A stretch of DNA of 64,000 nucleotides, taken from NCBI RefSeq assembly GCF_018998565.1, contig NZ_JAHNZO010000037.1, positions 16,120 through 80,119 on the forward strand, written 5' to 3'. Under the pieces are notes generated by a model that had not been told where the DNA came from, ran no database searches, and worked only from the letters and a program-made list of their open reading frames with translations. Origin of the DNA: Paenibacillus oleatilyticus. GTDB lineage: Bacteria > Bacillota > Bacilli > Paenibacillales > NBRC-103111. The translations under genes were made by a program, and so were the position numbers. This document shows positions 43,076 through 51,845 of the stretch, in pieces; position 1 is the stretch's first letter, and the number at the start of each line of letters is the position of its first letter.

Positions 43076-44377
43076 ATGACATTTGAACAATTGAAACTGA
43101 TTCCCCCCATTCTTAAAGCGTTGGCCAAGGAAAATTATACACAGCCCACTCCCATACAGGAGCAGGCAATTCCGCCGGTGCTGGCGGGCCGTGATTTGTT
43201 CGGCTGCGCTCAGACGGGGACCGGCAAGACAGCGGCGTTCTTACTGCCAATTATCCAACTGCTGAGCGCGCAGCAGGGACGACCGAGCGGCAAGCGCGTC
43301 ATTCGTTCGCTGATCCTGACGCCTACGCGAGAGCTGGCCATTCAGATATCCGACAACTTTAAATCTTACGGACGCTTTTTGAATCTGCGAAGTGCCGTGA
43401 TTGTAGGCGGCGTCTCGCAAAAAGCACAGGAGCAGGCGCTGGAGCAAGGCATGGATATACTGATAGCGACGCCCGGTCGACTAATCGATCTGATGAACCA
43501 AGGGTTCGCCGATCTGCGTCACGTGCAGATTCTCGTGCTGGACGAAGCAGACCGCATGCTAGATATGGGCTTCATTCACGACATGAGAAGGATCATCGCC
43601 AAGCTGCCTGCCAAACGACAGACGCTGTTCTTTTCGGCGACGATGCCGCCCGAGATCACTTCTCTGGTAGACTCACTGCTGACGAATCCAATGAAAATCG
43701 AAATTACGCCCGTTTCCTCGACGGCGGAGCGGATCAAGCAGACACTCTACTTTGTGGACAAGCCGAATAAGCTGCCGCTGTTGATCGACCTGCTACAAGA
43801 CAAGTCGATCGAAAGCGCGCTTGTGTTCACCCGTACGAAGCATGGCGCGGATCGGCTGGTGAGGGGCTTGACGAAGGCGACGATAACCGCGCAGGCGATT
43901 CACGGCGACAAGTCGCAGAACGCCCGCCAAGCTGCGCTGAATAACTTCAAGCAAGGTGTGACTCGCATGCTGGTGGCGACAGACATTGCGGCCCGAGGCA
44001 TCGACATCGAGGAGCTGTCGCACGTCATTAACTACAATTTGCCGAATATCCCGGAGACGTATGTACATCGCATCGGCCGCACCGGACGAGCGGGATTAAG
44101 CGGAATAGCGATTTCGTTTTGCGAGTACGAGGAGATTCCTTATCTGAAAGATATCGAGAAGCTGATCAAGCAGAAGATTCCGGTGATCGGGGATCATCCG
44201 TATCCGATGACAATTAATGAGTCGACTCCGACGGCAGTTAGGGAGACCAGAACCGGCGTCACATCTTCCGAGGATTGTGTCACCCGCGGCCATCGCGAAG
44301 GCACTAATCGAAACGACTCTGCCGCCAGAAAAGGAACCTTCGAAGGTTCCGGCCGCCGCTGGAAACGGCGGTCCTAA
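43076..44377 (+). CDS. DEAD-box RNA helicase (RhlE-like)
   Basis: A 433-residue helicase with the Q motif (FEQLKLIPPILKAL, PTPIQEQAIPP), Walker A AQTGTGKT (residues 45-52), PTRELAIQ, the DEAD box in VLDEADRMLDMGF, motif III SAT, VATDIAARGIDIE and HRIGRTGRAG. The tail after residue 390 is short and basic (GSGRRWKRRS at the end). It is close to RhlE/CshA-like enzymes that unwind RNA during cold growth or ribosome assembly. ATG 43076 follows gaaggag. A TATAAT at 43021 is a likely -10 box, giving a leader of about 48 nt. Confidence 0.9.
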   Translation: MTFEQLKLIPPILKALAKENYTQPTPIQEQAIPPVLAGRDLFGCAQTGTGKTAAFLLPIIQLLSAQQGRPSGKRVIRSLILTPTRELAIQISDNFKSYGRFLNLRSAVIVGGVSQKAQEQALEQGMDILIATPGRLIDLMNQGFADLRHVQILVLDEADRMLDMGFIHDMRRIIAKLPAKRQTLFFSATMPPEITSLVDSLLTNPMKIEITPVSSTAERIKQTLYFVDKPNKLPLLIDLLQDKSIESALVFTRTKHGADRLVRGLTKATITAQAIHGDKSQNARQAALNNFKQGVTRMLVATDIAARGIDIEELSHVINYNLPNIPETYVHRIGRTGRAGLSGIAISFCEYEEIPYLKDIEKLIKQKIPVIGDHPYPMTINESTPTAVRETRTGVTSSEDCVTRGHREGTNRNDSAARKGTFEGSGRRWKRRS

Positions 44378-44404
44378 ATAATAATAAAAAGGGAGTGAAT
44401 GTAC

Positions 44405-44761
44405 ATGATACAAATAACGATTCCAACACCGGATGTCACCATATACAAACAGAAAGACCCTGAGCTAAGCAATATTTATGGGTTTACGGATTTTCACCTG
44501 ATTTCAAGAGATAAAGCGGGGATTTTTATGTTTTACAATGATCGGGATGAACTTCTATTCGTTGGCAAAGCACGAAAATTAAGACCCCGAATCAAAAAAC
44601 ATTTTGAAGATACAGTATCCATCATGAAAAATTACAGGGGCGAAGTTGCCAAAATCGAGGTTTGTATTGTCGAGGACCCTGTTCATAGAGAAATTTATGA
44701 AACATTTATTATTAACGAACACAAGGCCAGATACAATGTAGATAAAGTGTTTTACAAATAA
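44405..44761 (+). CDS. GIY-YIG domain protein
   Basis: A 118-residue protein whose core GIFMFYNDRDELLFVGKARK is a variant GIY-YIG motif (G-I-F ... F-V-G-K-A-x-x-L), followed by RPRIKKHF and a late Glu in HREIYETFIINEHKARYN. This resembles the N-terminal nuclease domain of UvrC or small Slx1-like proteins. The first Tyr of each signature is replaced by Phe, so nuclease activity is not certain. ATG 44405 is favoured over 44399 by spacing from gggag. Confidence 0.75.
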   Translation: MIQITIPTPDVTIYKQKDPELSNIYGFTDFHLISRDKAGIFMFYNDRDELLFVGKARKLRPRIKKHFEDTVSIMKNYRGEVAKIEVCIVEDPVHREIYETFIINEHKARYNVDKVFYK

Positions 44762-44801
44762 GGATAAACGATAAGTAGAACAAATCTGGGCCTCTCCTAA
44801 C

Positions 44802-44820
44802 CGGGCTCTTTGTGAGCCCG
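44802..44820 (+). terminator. Hairpin after the GIY-YIG gene
   Basis: Perfect arms cgggctc and gagcccg with a 5-nt loop; there is no clear T-tract, so termination is uncertain. Confidence 0.4.
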
Positions 44821-44926
44821 AGAGTTGTTTATGGCTTGGAGTGCATTAAAGGTTATTATAGACGTAGGTTAGACAAAATAAATATACAGGAATCGAATAG
44901 CTTCCAGAGGACAGGAAATCGGTTAA

Positions 44927-46483
44927 ATGACAATTCATAATAAACAACGTTACCGCTTTAGTGAAGCACCTATATGGAATATTCAGAGGGAATATTATGA
45001 ACAAGAAGGATTGAAGGCTTGGAACAACGACCAAGTTCCTCAATACATCACGTGCAATCCAATGATCGCTGCGGCCTATGCAGAAATGATATTCGGCTTT
45101 CTTCAAGACCGGGCAAATAAGGAAGATAGCTCAGAGCCTGTTCTTATTGTGGAGCTTGGAGCAGGAGCGGGGCGTTTTGCTTTCCATGTGTTACACGAGT
45201 TATGTCAGTTGATTGACTATGCAGGGATAACGTTGCCTTCGTTTCGATATATCATGACGGATTTGGCGATGAACAATGTGTTGGCGTGGAAGGGTCATCC
45301 AGCTCTACAGGCTTTTATTGCCAAAGGAGTGCTCGATTTTGCACGATTTGATGCTGTTCATGACACGGTTCTGAATTTGATTGTATCAGACGCAACCATT
45401 AGTAAAGGAGATTTAAAACAGCCAGTTGTCATTGTGGCTAACTACTTTTTTGATAGTATTCCGCAAGAGCTGCTTTATGTGTCTGAAGGTAAAATTTACG
45501 AAGCCGATGTTTTCATCGAGTATCCTAAACTTAAGGATTCGCTTAAACCATCAGAATTACTTGATCAAATATCTTTACATTATAAGCATCGGCGGGCGCC
45601 GGAGTATGAGCAAGAAACTTATCCTTATCGTGATGTCATAGCCATATATCAGGAACAATTGGAAGATTCGCATATTTTATTTCCAGTCGCCGGATTAACT
45701 TGTTTGGAACGTTTGAACCAGTTGTCGCAGGAGGGATTTCTATTAATAACAGCAGACAAAGGGGATCATTTACTTGAAAACTGGAAATTCGCGGAACCAC
45801 CGGAGTTGATCCTACATGGAAGCTTTTCTTTAACGGCAAACTACCATGCGATTCAGCAAGTTATGGAACAGAACGGAGCCCTCGCGTTATTTCCTCCGCA
45901 TCATTATAAAAATATAAATATTGGTTGTATTATCAATATGGATACACCAATGGACTACTTTCAGACAAGATTAGCTTATCGTCGATTTATTGAGCGCTTT
46001 GGTCCCGACGAATTTTTTAGCTTGAAGGAATGGGTAGATCTCAATTTAGATAGCATGGAACTTCAGCAAATATTAAGTTTTTGGCGTTTAGGTGGATATG
46101 ACGCGGAGTTCTTCATTCAGAGCACGAAGCAGATCTCTAGTCTGTTACTAGATGCAAATGATGAGGAAAAGCAGGATATTTTTCGGGGTATACAGCTTAT
46201 GTGGTCGTCGTACTACGTAATGGAGCAGCGTTATGACATCGCACTTGAGGCTGGATTGTTACTGTTTGAGATGGAAATGTATGGGGACTCCAAACGGTTT
46301 TTAGAAATATCAATAGATGAAGATCAAGAGAACATCGTATCCACTGTATATTATTGTCTAGCTATTTGTTGCTTTGAGCTAGAATTAGAAGAAGATGCTT
46401 TGAATTACATTAGAATGTTTTTAAAACATGAGCCTGATCATGAAGAGGCCCTGGCGTTGTTACACCGATTTGAGCAAGAATAG
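44927..46483 (+). CDS. SAM-dependent methyltransferase-like protein with TPR-like C-terminus
   Basis: A 518-residue cytoplasmic protein. Residues about 70-190 look like a class I methyltransferase: motif I is LIVELGAGAGRFAFHVLHEL, followed by YIMTDLAMNNV and VIVANYFFDSIPQELLYV. The pattern recalls the MidA/NDUFAF7 group (SAM-dependent arginine methyltransferase-like). The last 100 residues form helical pairs such as YDIALEAGLLLFEMEMYGDS and LEEDALNYIRMFLKHEPDHE, like TPR repeats. The function is unknown. The ATG at 44927 has only a modest ribosome site (agagga/ggaaat). Confidence 0.7.
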   Translation: MTIHNKQRYRFSEAPIWNIQREYYEQEGLKAWNNDQVPQYITCNPMIAAAYAEMIFGFLQDRANKEDSSEPVLIVELGAGAGRFAFHVLHELCQLIDYAGITLPSFRYIMTDLAMNNVLAWKGHPALQAFIAKGVLDFARFDAVHDTVLNLIVSDATISKGDLKQPVVIVANYFFDSIPQELLYVSEGKIYEADVFIEYPKLKDSLKPSELLDQISLHYKHRRAPEYEQETYPYRDVIAIYQEQLEDSHILFPVAGLTCLERLNQLSQEGFLLITADKGDHLLENWKFAEPPELILHGSFSLTANYHAIQQVMEQNGALALFPPHHYKNINIGCIINMDTPMDYFQTRLAYRRFIERFGPDEFFSLKEWVDLNLDSMELQQILSFWRLGGYDAEFFIQSTKQISSLLLDANDEEKQDIFRGIQLMWSSYYVMEQRYDIALEAGLLLFEMEMYGDSKRFLEISIDEDQENIVSTVYYCLAICCFELELEEDALNYIRMFLKHEPDHEEALALLHRFEQE

Positions 46484-46517
46484 AGCCTGGCTTGAATCAA
46501 TTATATAAAATGCTGTT

Positions 46518-46556
46518 TAAGCGGAAGGAGGAGACTCTGTTCCGCTTATTTATTTG
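46518..46556 (+). terminator. Terminator after the methyltransferase-like gene
   Basis: Arms taagcggaa (46518-46526) and ttccgctta (46540-46548) followed by tttattt. The rest of 46484-46716 shows no supported gene. Confidence 0.75.
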
Positions 46557-46716
46557 GCGCGGGCAGTGTCGGCTGGTTGACCCCGGAATTTCCGGAATCG
46601 CAAAATGTAAAAAATTTAGAAGTCAGGTAAAGGAATCGAAATTGTTAAGTGCACAGGATCGGCTTACAATTTGTATTAAAGGGATGAAAGCGTTTTAACG
46701 AGGAGGCCGGGTCTTG

Positions 46717-47799
46717 ATGTTCAAAGAACGCATTTTGCATTCGAATCATAGACGAATCCTTATCATTTTTAGTTTGTTGACCGTCATGGTAACAGCGGCG
46801 TTTTCGGGCGGAGCTTGGTGGAAAGGGAACGAGGAGGATGTGATCGCTACGGTCAATGGCAGTCCGATTCACGTGGAAGAATTCCAACGAGCGATTCGTT
46901 TGAACAAATCGGCGATCATGAACTATTTTCGCGATCAGCATCATGCGGATCAGTCCGAGACGTTCTGGACAACTTCATTCGATGGCGAGATTCCTATTGA
47001 GATGCTGAAGAAGAAGGCATTGGATGATTGTGTGCGTTTGAAGGTTCGACTGCTGCAGGCAAAGGATCTAGGGATCCTGCAAGACATTAGTTACCCGGGG
47101 TTTCTCCGGCAATTGCAGCAAGAGAATCACCGAAGAGCGCAAGCGATCAAGAACCGTCAGGTCGTATACGGGCCTGAACGATATGACGAGGATACGTATC
47201 TGGAGTATCTGCTGACGAATTCAACCCTTGCTGTGAAGCAGCACTTGCAGCAAAATGCTTTGAAGCAGGGCGAGTCATCGCTGAGATTGTTCTATGAAGA
47301 GCATAAAGATCAGCGATACAGGACGCGGGGCTATGTCACGGTGCAACGAATTTCACGCACGATTCTGGACTCTAATCATCAAATCGATCCCGCGCTCGAA
47401 CAGAAAGTAAAAAGGCTATTTGAAGAGGCGCATGCCAGGCTTTTATCTGGTGCGTCATTTGAAGACGTTGCCGCAGCCTATGCTGCACCAGGTACGGAAC
47501 TGGAATTGACCATTGATCTGGGCGACGAACGACGGAATGCCAGAAGCCCGGTAGCCCAGACTGCAGCCAAGCTCTCTGTTCAAGAGTTTAGTCAGATTAT
47601 TGAAGATAACGGCAGTCTCCATCTCTTAAAATGCATCGAGAAGGTAGAACCTGACTCGGCTTATCTGGCCTATGAGCAGGTGAAAGATCAAGTGCTTCAG
47701 GATTATGTCAATGGTGAATATGAGACAAAGATTCGTGAGATGACGGCCTCAGCGCAAGTTGTGAGGCACGACAAGCTATATCAGTCCTTTCAAATATAA
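46717..47799 (+). CDS. SurA/PrsA-like peptidyl-prolyl isomerase, membrane-anchored
   Basis: A 360-residue protein with one N-terminal membrane segment (about residues 12-34) and a SurA-N-like region starting EDVIATVNGSPIHVEEFQRA. The C-terminal half includes ARLLSGASFEDVAAAYAAPG and LSVQEFSQIIEDNGSLHLLK, a divergent parvulin-type domain. Such foldases often sit next to secreted polysaccharide lyases in Paenibacillus, as here. ATG 46717 is 10 nt after aggagg. It probably helps fold the beta-helix protein encoded next. Confidence 0.8.
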   Translation: MFKERILHSNHRRILIIFSLLTVMVTAAFSGGAWWKGNEEDVIATVNGSPIHVEEFQRAIRLNKSAIMNYFRDQHHADQSETFWTTSFDGEIPIEMLKKKALDDCVRLKVRLLQAKDLGILQDISYPGFLRQLQQENHRRAQAIKNRQVVYGPERYDEDTYLEYLLTNSTLAVKQHLQQNALKQGESSLRLFYEEHKDQRYRTRGYVTVQRISRTILDSNHQIDPALEQKVKRLFEEAHARLLSGASFEDVAAAYAAPGTELELTIDLGDERRNARSPVAQTAAKLSVQEFSQIIEDNGSLHLLKCIEKVEPDSAYLAYEQVKDQVLQDYVNGEYETKIREMTASAQVVRHDKLYQSFQI

Positions 47800-47801
47800 T
47801 T

Positions 47802-47815
47802 TTGAAGCGCTTCAA
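47802..47815. promoter_or_regulatory. LacI-type palindrome upstream of the beta-helix gene
   Basis: TTGAAGCGCTTCAA is a perfect 14-bp palindrome with a central CG, typical of LacI-family operators. A near-cre sequence, TTGTAACCGCTTTAA, follows at 47820-47834 with one mismatch to the consensus. Confidence 0.5.
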
Positions 47816-47889
47816 TTTGTTGTAACCGCTTTAACAGCTTGCTGTTGAGGTGTTGCATACATAATGAAAGGCGAAGGGATGATCATTTT

Positions 47890-49971
47890 ATGTACAGAAG
47901 AACTGTGCAACGCGCCATTTGTTTGGCGATTGCGGCCGCTATGCTTCTCAGTCTGGCAATAACCGTTCCTCGGGACGCCAAGGCTGCGGGGGGAGTAACC
48001 TATTACGTGGATAACGTAAATGGGAATGACGCTTCGAATGGAACAAGCGCCGGGACAGCTTGGAAGACATTAACGAAAGTGAACGCGACGACGTTTGCCC
48101 CGGGCGACAAGATTTTATTCAAGGCAGGAGGAGCTTGGCAAGGACAATTATGGCCAAAAGGTTCGGGGGTGAACGGGAGTCCCATTGTTATCGACCAATA
48201 CGGGACGGGGAATAAACCGCTCATTGCGGGAGTTACGAGCGAGCTGCAGACGGTTTTTTTGAAAAATCAGGAGTACTGGGAAATCAACAACTTGGAGGTT
48301 ACTAATCCTTCTACACTACCTTTCTCCAGGGACTGGAAAGGGGCCCGGGGTGAGCGGCGCGGCGTCTATATTTTGAATGAGGAGAGCGGCATCTTAAATC
48401 ATATTTACATTAAAAATTTGAATATTCATGATGTTGATGGGGTGTATACGACCCGGGCCGGCGGGATCATTTTCGATTCTGTGGGCTCCTATGTGCCAAG
48501 TGCGTTTAATGATGTACTGATCGATGGCAATACATTAACGGATGTGGATGCGTATGGGATTTATATCGGTTCGAACTGTACAATTCGGTATGGCATGGGC
48601 GATCTTTGGGAGTGGGTTCCCAAGCCTTACGGGTCTTGGACGCCAACGACGAATTTGAAAATCTCGAATAATACGATTGTTCGGCCTGCGACGGGCGGGA
48701 TTGCATGGAATGTGACGGATGGCGCGATTGTCGAGCGAAATACGGTTCAAGAAGCCACGTTTTTGGCAACCAATGCTTCGATCTGGTGGGCCTACGCGGA
48801 TAATAACGTGGTTCAATACAATGAATCTTTTGGAAGCCACAACGGGGAAATGGATGGCGAGGGGTTTGATGTGGATGCGGGAAACATAGGCTCCCTGGTT
48901 CAGTATAATTACAGTCATGACAATGCAGGCGGCTTTATGTTATTCGTCAATGATACGTATTATACGACGAATACGATCGTTCGCTACAATATCAGTCAGA
49001 ACGACAAAAATCACTTGTTCCGGTACAGCGGTTCTATTGATACGGTCTATAATTATAACAACACGGTGTACGTCGGAGCGGCATCGGGTAATCCCGTGAT
49101 GAGCGATTATTTCACGAAATCTTCAGGCGCACCGAAAAATATTAAGAATTACAACAACGTCTACTATAGCGCGGGAGATCGGGGATGGAATCTGACTGGG
49201 CAAACTTTTGACTCGAATGCGTATTACGGCGGCAAAACGTTAGTGAACTCGGATGCGCATCGCATAACTGCGGAACCGAAATTCATGAATGCGGGCAGTG
49301 GCGGCATCGGTATGAATACGTTGGACGGCTACAAACTCCAGCCCAACTCACCGCTTATTGGGGCAGGCGTTCCTCTGGCGGACAACGGCGGAAGGGACTA
49401 TTTCGGTAATACCTTATATAACGGAGACCCGGATATTGGCGCCTACGAGTATCAAGGTGCGGTGCCGCCCGCTACGGGCAAAACGCCAATTGTATTCACA
49501 CCCGCGCCCATTACCCCAATGCCGGAACAACCGAAGCCGGCACCGGGAAATTTGGCGCCGCTTGCAACTGCGAGTGTATCCATCGCCACTTTGTCCACCA
49601 GCTCTATTAAAAGCCTGACGGATAGCTCTTATGACAAAGCTTGGTCGAGTGTGGATAAAGGCGTGACATTCCCGAATTATATTACGCTTGATTTTGGTTC
49701 CAGATCGGTAACAGCGAGCAAGCTGAAAGTGGTAACCAGGTTTGGAACGGGGCAAGGCGTTACGAAGTTCGATCTTGAAGCTTATAACGGGACGGCTTGG
49801 GTGCCGGTGAAGACAGGTATTCAATGGACATGGGCGTATAGCGATACGACGAATGAGACACAGACCCTTAAGTTTGACTCTACCACGGCGAAGCAGTTCC
49901 GTTTGAAGATTAATGGGGCAAATTTGAAATGGGGCAATTTCGCGATTAACGAGTTGGAGCTGTACAGGTAA
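47890..49971 (+). CDS. Secreted right-handed beta-helix protein with C-terminal CBM32-like domain, probable polysaccharide lyase
   Basis: A 693-residue protein. The signal peptide ends DAKAAGG near residue 33. It starts YYVDNVNGNDASNGTS, the common opening of PL9/PL6-type and related beta-helix enzymes. Repeats such as VLIDGNTLTDVDAYGIYIGS, LKISNNTIVRPATGG and IVRYNISQNDKNH show the parallel beta-helix up to about residue 510. A Pro-rich linker (APITPMPEQPKPAPG) leads to an F5/8 type C (CBM32-like) domain of about 135 residues. Its neighbours (foldase, sensor pair, ABC importer, oxidoreductase) make it the degrading enzyme of this locus. The polymer is unknown. ATG 47890 follows gaaggga. Confidence 0.82.
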   Translation: MYRRTVQRAICLAIAAAMLLSLAITVPRDAKAAGGVTYYVDNVNGNDASNGTSAGTAWKTLTKVNATTFAPGDKILFKAGGAWQGQLWPKGSGVNGSPIVIDQYGTGNKPLIAGVTSELQTVFLKNQEYWEINNLEVTNPSTLPFSRDWKGARGERRGVYILNEESGILNHIYIKNLNIHDVDGVYTTRAGGIIFDSVGSYVPSAFNDVLIDGNTLTDVDAYGIYIGSNCTIRYGMGDLWEWVPKPYGSWTPTTNLKISNNTIVRPATGGIAWNVTDGAIVERNTVQEATFLATNASIWWAYADNNVVQYNESFGSHNGEMDGEGFDVDAGNIGSLVQYNYSHDNAGGFMLFVNDTYYTTNTIVRYNISQNDKNHLFRYSGSIDTVYNYNNTVYVGAASGNPVMSDYFTKSSGAPKNIKNYNNVYYSAGDRGWNLTGQTFDSNAYYGGKTLVNSDAHRITAEPKFMNAGSGGIGMNTLDGYKLQPNSPLIGAGVPLADNGGRDYFGNTLYNGDPDIGAYEYQGAVPPATGKTPIVFTPAPITPMPEQPKPAPGNLAPLATASVSIATLSTSSIKSLTDSSYDKAWSSVDKGVTFPNYITLDFGSRSVTASKLKVVTRFGTGQGVTKFDLEAYNGTAWVPVKTGIQWTWAYSDTTNETQTLKFDSTTAKQFRLKINGANLKWGNFAINELELYR

Positions 49972-49978
49972 AGAAAAA

Positions 49979-50010
49979 AGCCGATCATCCTGTGGATGGC
50001 CGGCTTTTCC
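49979..50010 (+). terminator. Terminator after the beta-helix gene
   Basis: aagccg-atcatcc pairs with ggat-ggccggctt, followed by ttcc. The stem is long with small mismatches. Confidence 0.7.
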
Positions 50011-50093
50011 AACATTGAACAAAAGATTCGGGGATGATAAATTGTTGGAAACGATGAATGCTATTACGGATAAGAAAGCGGGCCGAAACCATC

Positions 50094-51833
50094 ATGAAAC
50101 TTCAGGCAACAGGAACGAAGGGTTGGTTTGTCTATCAGAAGGTTGTAGTGGTCTTCATTGCATTCATGATTCCGCTCGTTGCGATGAACATTTGGGTGAA
50201 TTACAAAGAGATGGCCTTTACGAAGAAGACGATCACGGATTCGGCTGTAGCCGGAGCTTCTTTTTATGCTAATCAGCTCGATAAGGAATTATATTTTATT
50301 CGGACCCAGCAGCTGCAATTTGTCAATGATAAGGATCTTCAGAAGCTTAGCTTTCAAGGGAGCACACTCGATGAGTATGCCTTGTTTGAATTAATTAATC
50401 AGACGAAAGACCGGTTGTCCGCGATTCAATACTCGAGTGAACTCATCGTCGATGCCGGCGTTTATGTCAAAGAAATTGGCAAGACCATCTCAAGTATAGG
50501 CGGTATCTCGGACACACCGAATTATGAATCAGAATTCATTGTCCCATTAGCCGGGCTGACGCCGAAACCGTCTTTCTATCAAAAAGATGGCCGACTCTTC
50601 TTTATTGAGAGTGAGAATAACTCGGGGATCATCTCTTATATCGAGATTTCGACGTCTCGCTTGCGGGAGGCCCTTCGCCAGATTACCACGCTCTATCAAG
50701 AATCGGAAGTATTTCTGGGGAGCAAAACACTCGGCCATGTCTTATCGACGGCGAAGGATCAGAACGTCATCATTCCCTTGCTTGCACAACTGGAGGAAGG
50801 AAATAAGGGGAATGCCAATCCTTCCAGAGTTATCGATATCGCTGGAGCAAGTTATTTTGTACTGACGTGTCCAGTCGGTTCTTTGAATCTGTCGCTGGTC
50901 ATGTATGTGGATCATAACGAAATTACGCGCCCGCTCAGGCAGTACAGCTTTTGGTTCTACGCATTATTCGTGATTGCAATCGTGGTGCTGCTGCTCTATT
51001 CTTACTCGCTTAATATTATGATCCACAGACCTTTGTCCAAGCTCACCAAGGCGTTCCAGATGATGGAGACCGATAATCTGAATCTCGTCATCGAGTCGAA
51101 GACGAGGGATGAGTTTCATTATTTATTTCACAGCTTTAATCGCATGGCGTTCCGTTTGAAGCGTTCGATTGAGGAGAATTATGAGCACAAGATTGCGATT
51201 CAGCAATCGGAATTGAAACAACTGCAATCGCAGATCAATCCTCATTTTCTATATAACAGCTTTTTTAACATTTATATGATGTGCAAGGTGGGAGATTCAG
51301 ACGGAGCTGCGGAGCTATCGCAAAAGCTTGGCAGTTATTATCAATATATAACGAGGAATGGGTCCGACGAGGTGCCCTTGTACAAAGAGTATCAGCATGC
51401 CTTGGATTATTGTGAAATTCAGTGCATCCGCTTCTCGAATCGAATCCGATACGAACATGAGGAGATACCGGATTATGCGAAGGCGGTTACGGTGCCGCGA
51501 TTGATCATACAGCCGATTGTTGAAAATGTTTTCGAACATGCGTTCGAAGACGGCATGAGGAACGGCATTCTGTCTATGACGGCCGACTATCAGGAAGGGG
51601 TCGTACGGATTAGGGTCGAAGATAATGGCCGCCTCCTGACGGACGAGACGCTGCAAAGTTTGCAAGAACAGTTGCGTGATGAATCCGGACCACAAGAGAA
51701 GACGGGGCTCATGAATGTGAATAATCGATTGCAGTTGAAGTATGGGGCGGGCAGCGGGCTTTTCGTCTCTCGCAGCCAACATGGCGGATTGCGTGTCGAA
51801 CTGATGATCCGAACTCAAAATGAACGAAAGTGA
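50094..51833 (+). CDS. YesM-type sensor histidine kinase
   Basis: A 579-residue kinase with two membrane segments (about residues 17-37 and 290-310) enclosing a large extracytoplasmic sensor domain, then HAMP, a coiled coil and a His_kinase/HATPase pair. The phospho-acceptor lies in QINPHFLYNSFFNIYMM and the ATPase N box in IIQPIVENVFEHAF, the YesM/LytS style. It pairs with the AraC-type regulator 12 bp downstream to control uptake of a polysaccharide breakdown product. The start is uncertain: ATG 50094 is chosen, and ATG 50058 is in the same frame. Confidence 0.88.
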   Translation: MKLQATGTKGWFVYQKVVVVFIAFMIPLVAMNIWVNYKEMAFTKKTITDSAVAGASFYANQLDKELYFIRTQQLQFVNDKDLQKLSFQGSTLDEYALFELINQTKDRLSAIQYSSELIVDAGVYVKEIGKTISSIGGISDTPNYESEFIVPLAGLTPKPSFYQKDGRLFFIESENNSGIISYIEISTSRLREALRQITTLYQESEVFLGSKTLGHVLSTAKDQNVIIPLLAQLEEGNKGNANPSRVIDIAGASYFVLTCPVGSLNLSLVMYVDHNEITRPLRQYSFWFYALFVIAIVVLLLYSYSLNIMIHRPLSKLTKAFQMMETDNLNLVIESKTRDEFHYLFHSFNRMAFRLKRSIEENYEHKIAIQQSELKQLQSQINPHFLYNSFFNIYMMCKVGDSDGAAELSQKLGSYYQYITRNGSDEVPLYKEYQHALDYCEIQCIRFSNRIRYEHEEIPDYAKAVTVPRLIIQPIVENVFEHAFEDGMRNGILSMTADYQEGVVRIRVEDNGRLLTDETLQSLQEQLRDESGPQEKTGLMNVNNRLQLKYGAGSGLFVSRSQHGGLRVELMIRTQNERK

Positions 51834-51845
51834 GGGCCTGTTGCC

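Noticed and set aside
46492..46698. A 68-codon frame after the methyltransferase-like gene
   Set aside because: It starts at a TTG without a ribosome site and includes the terminator hairpin, so it is not a gene.
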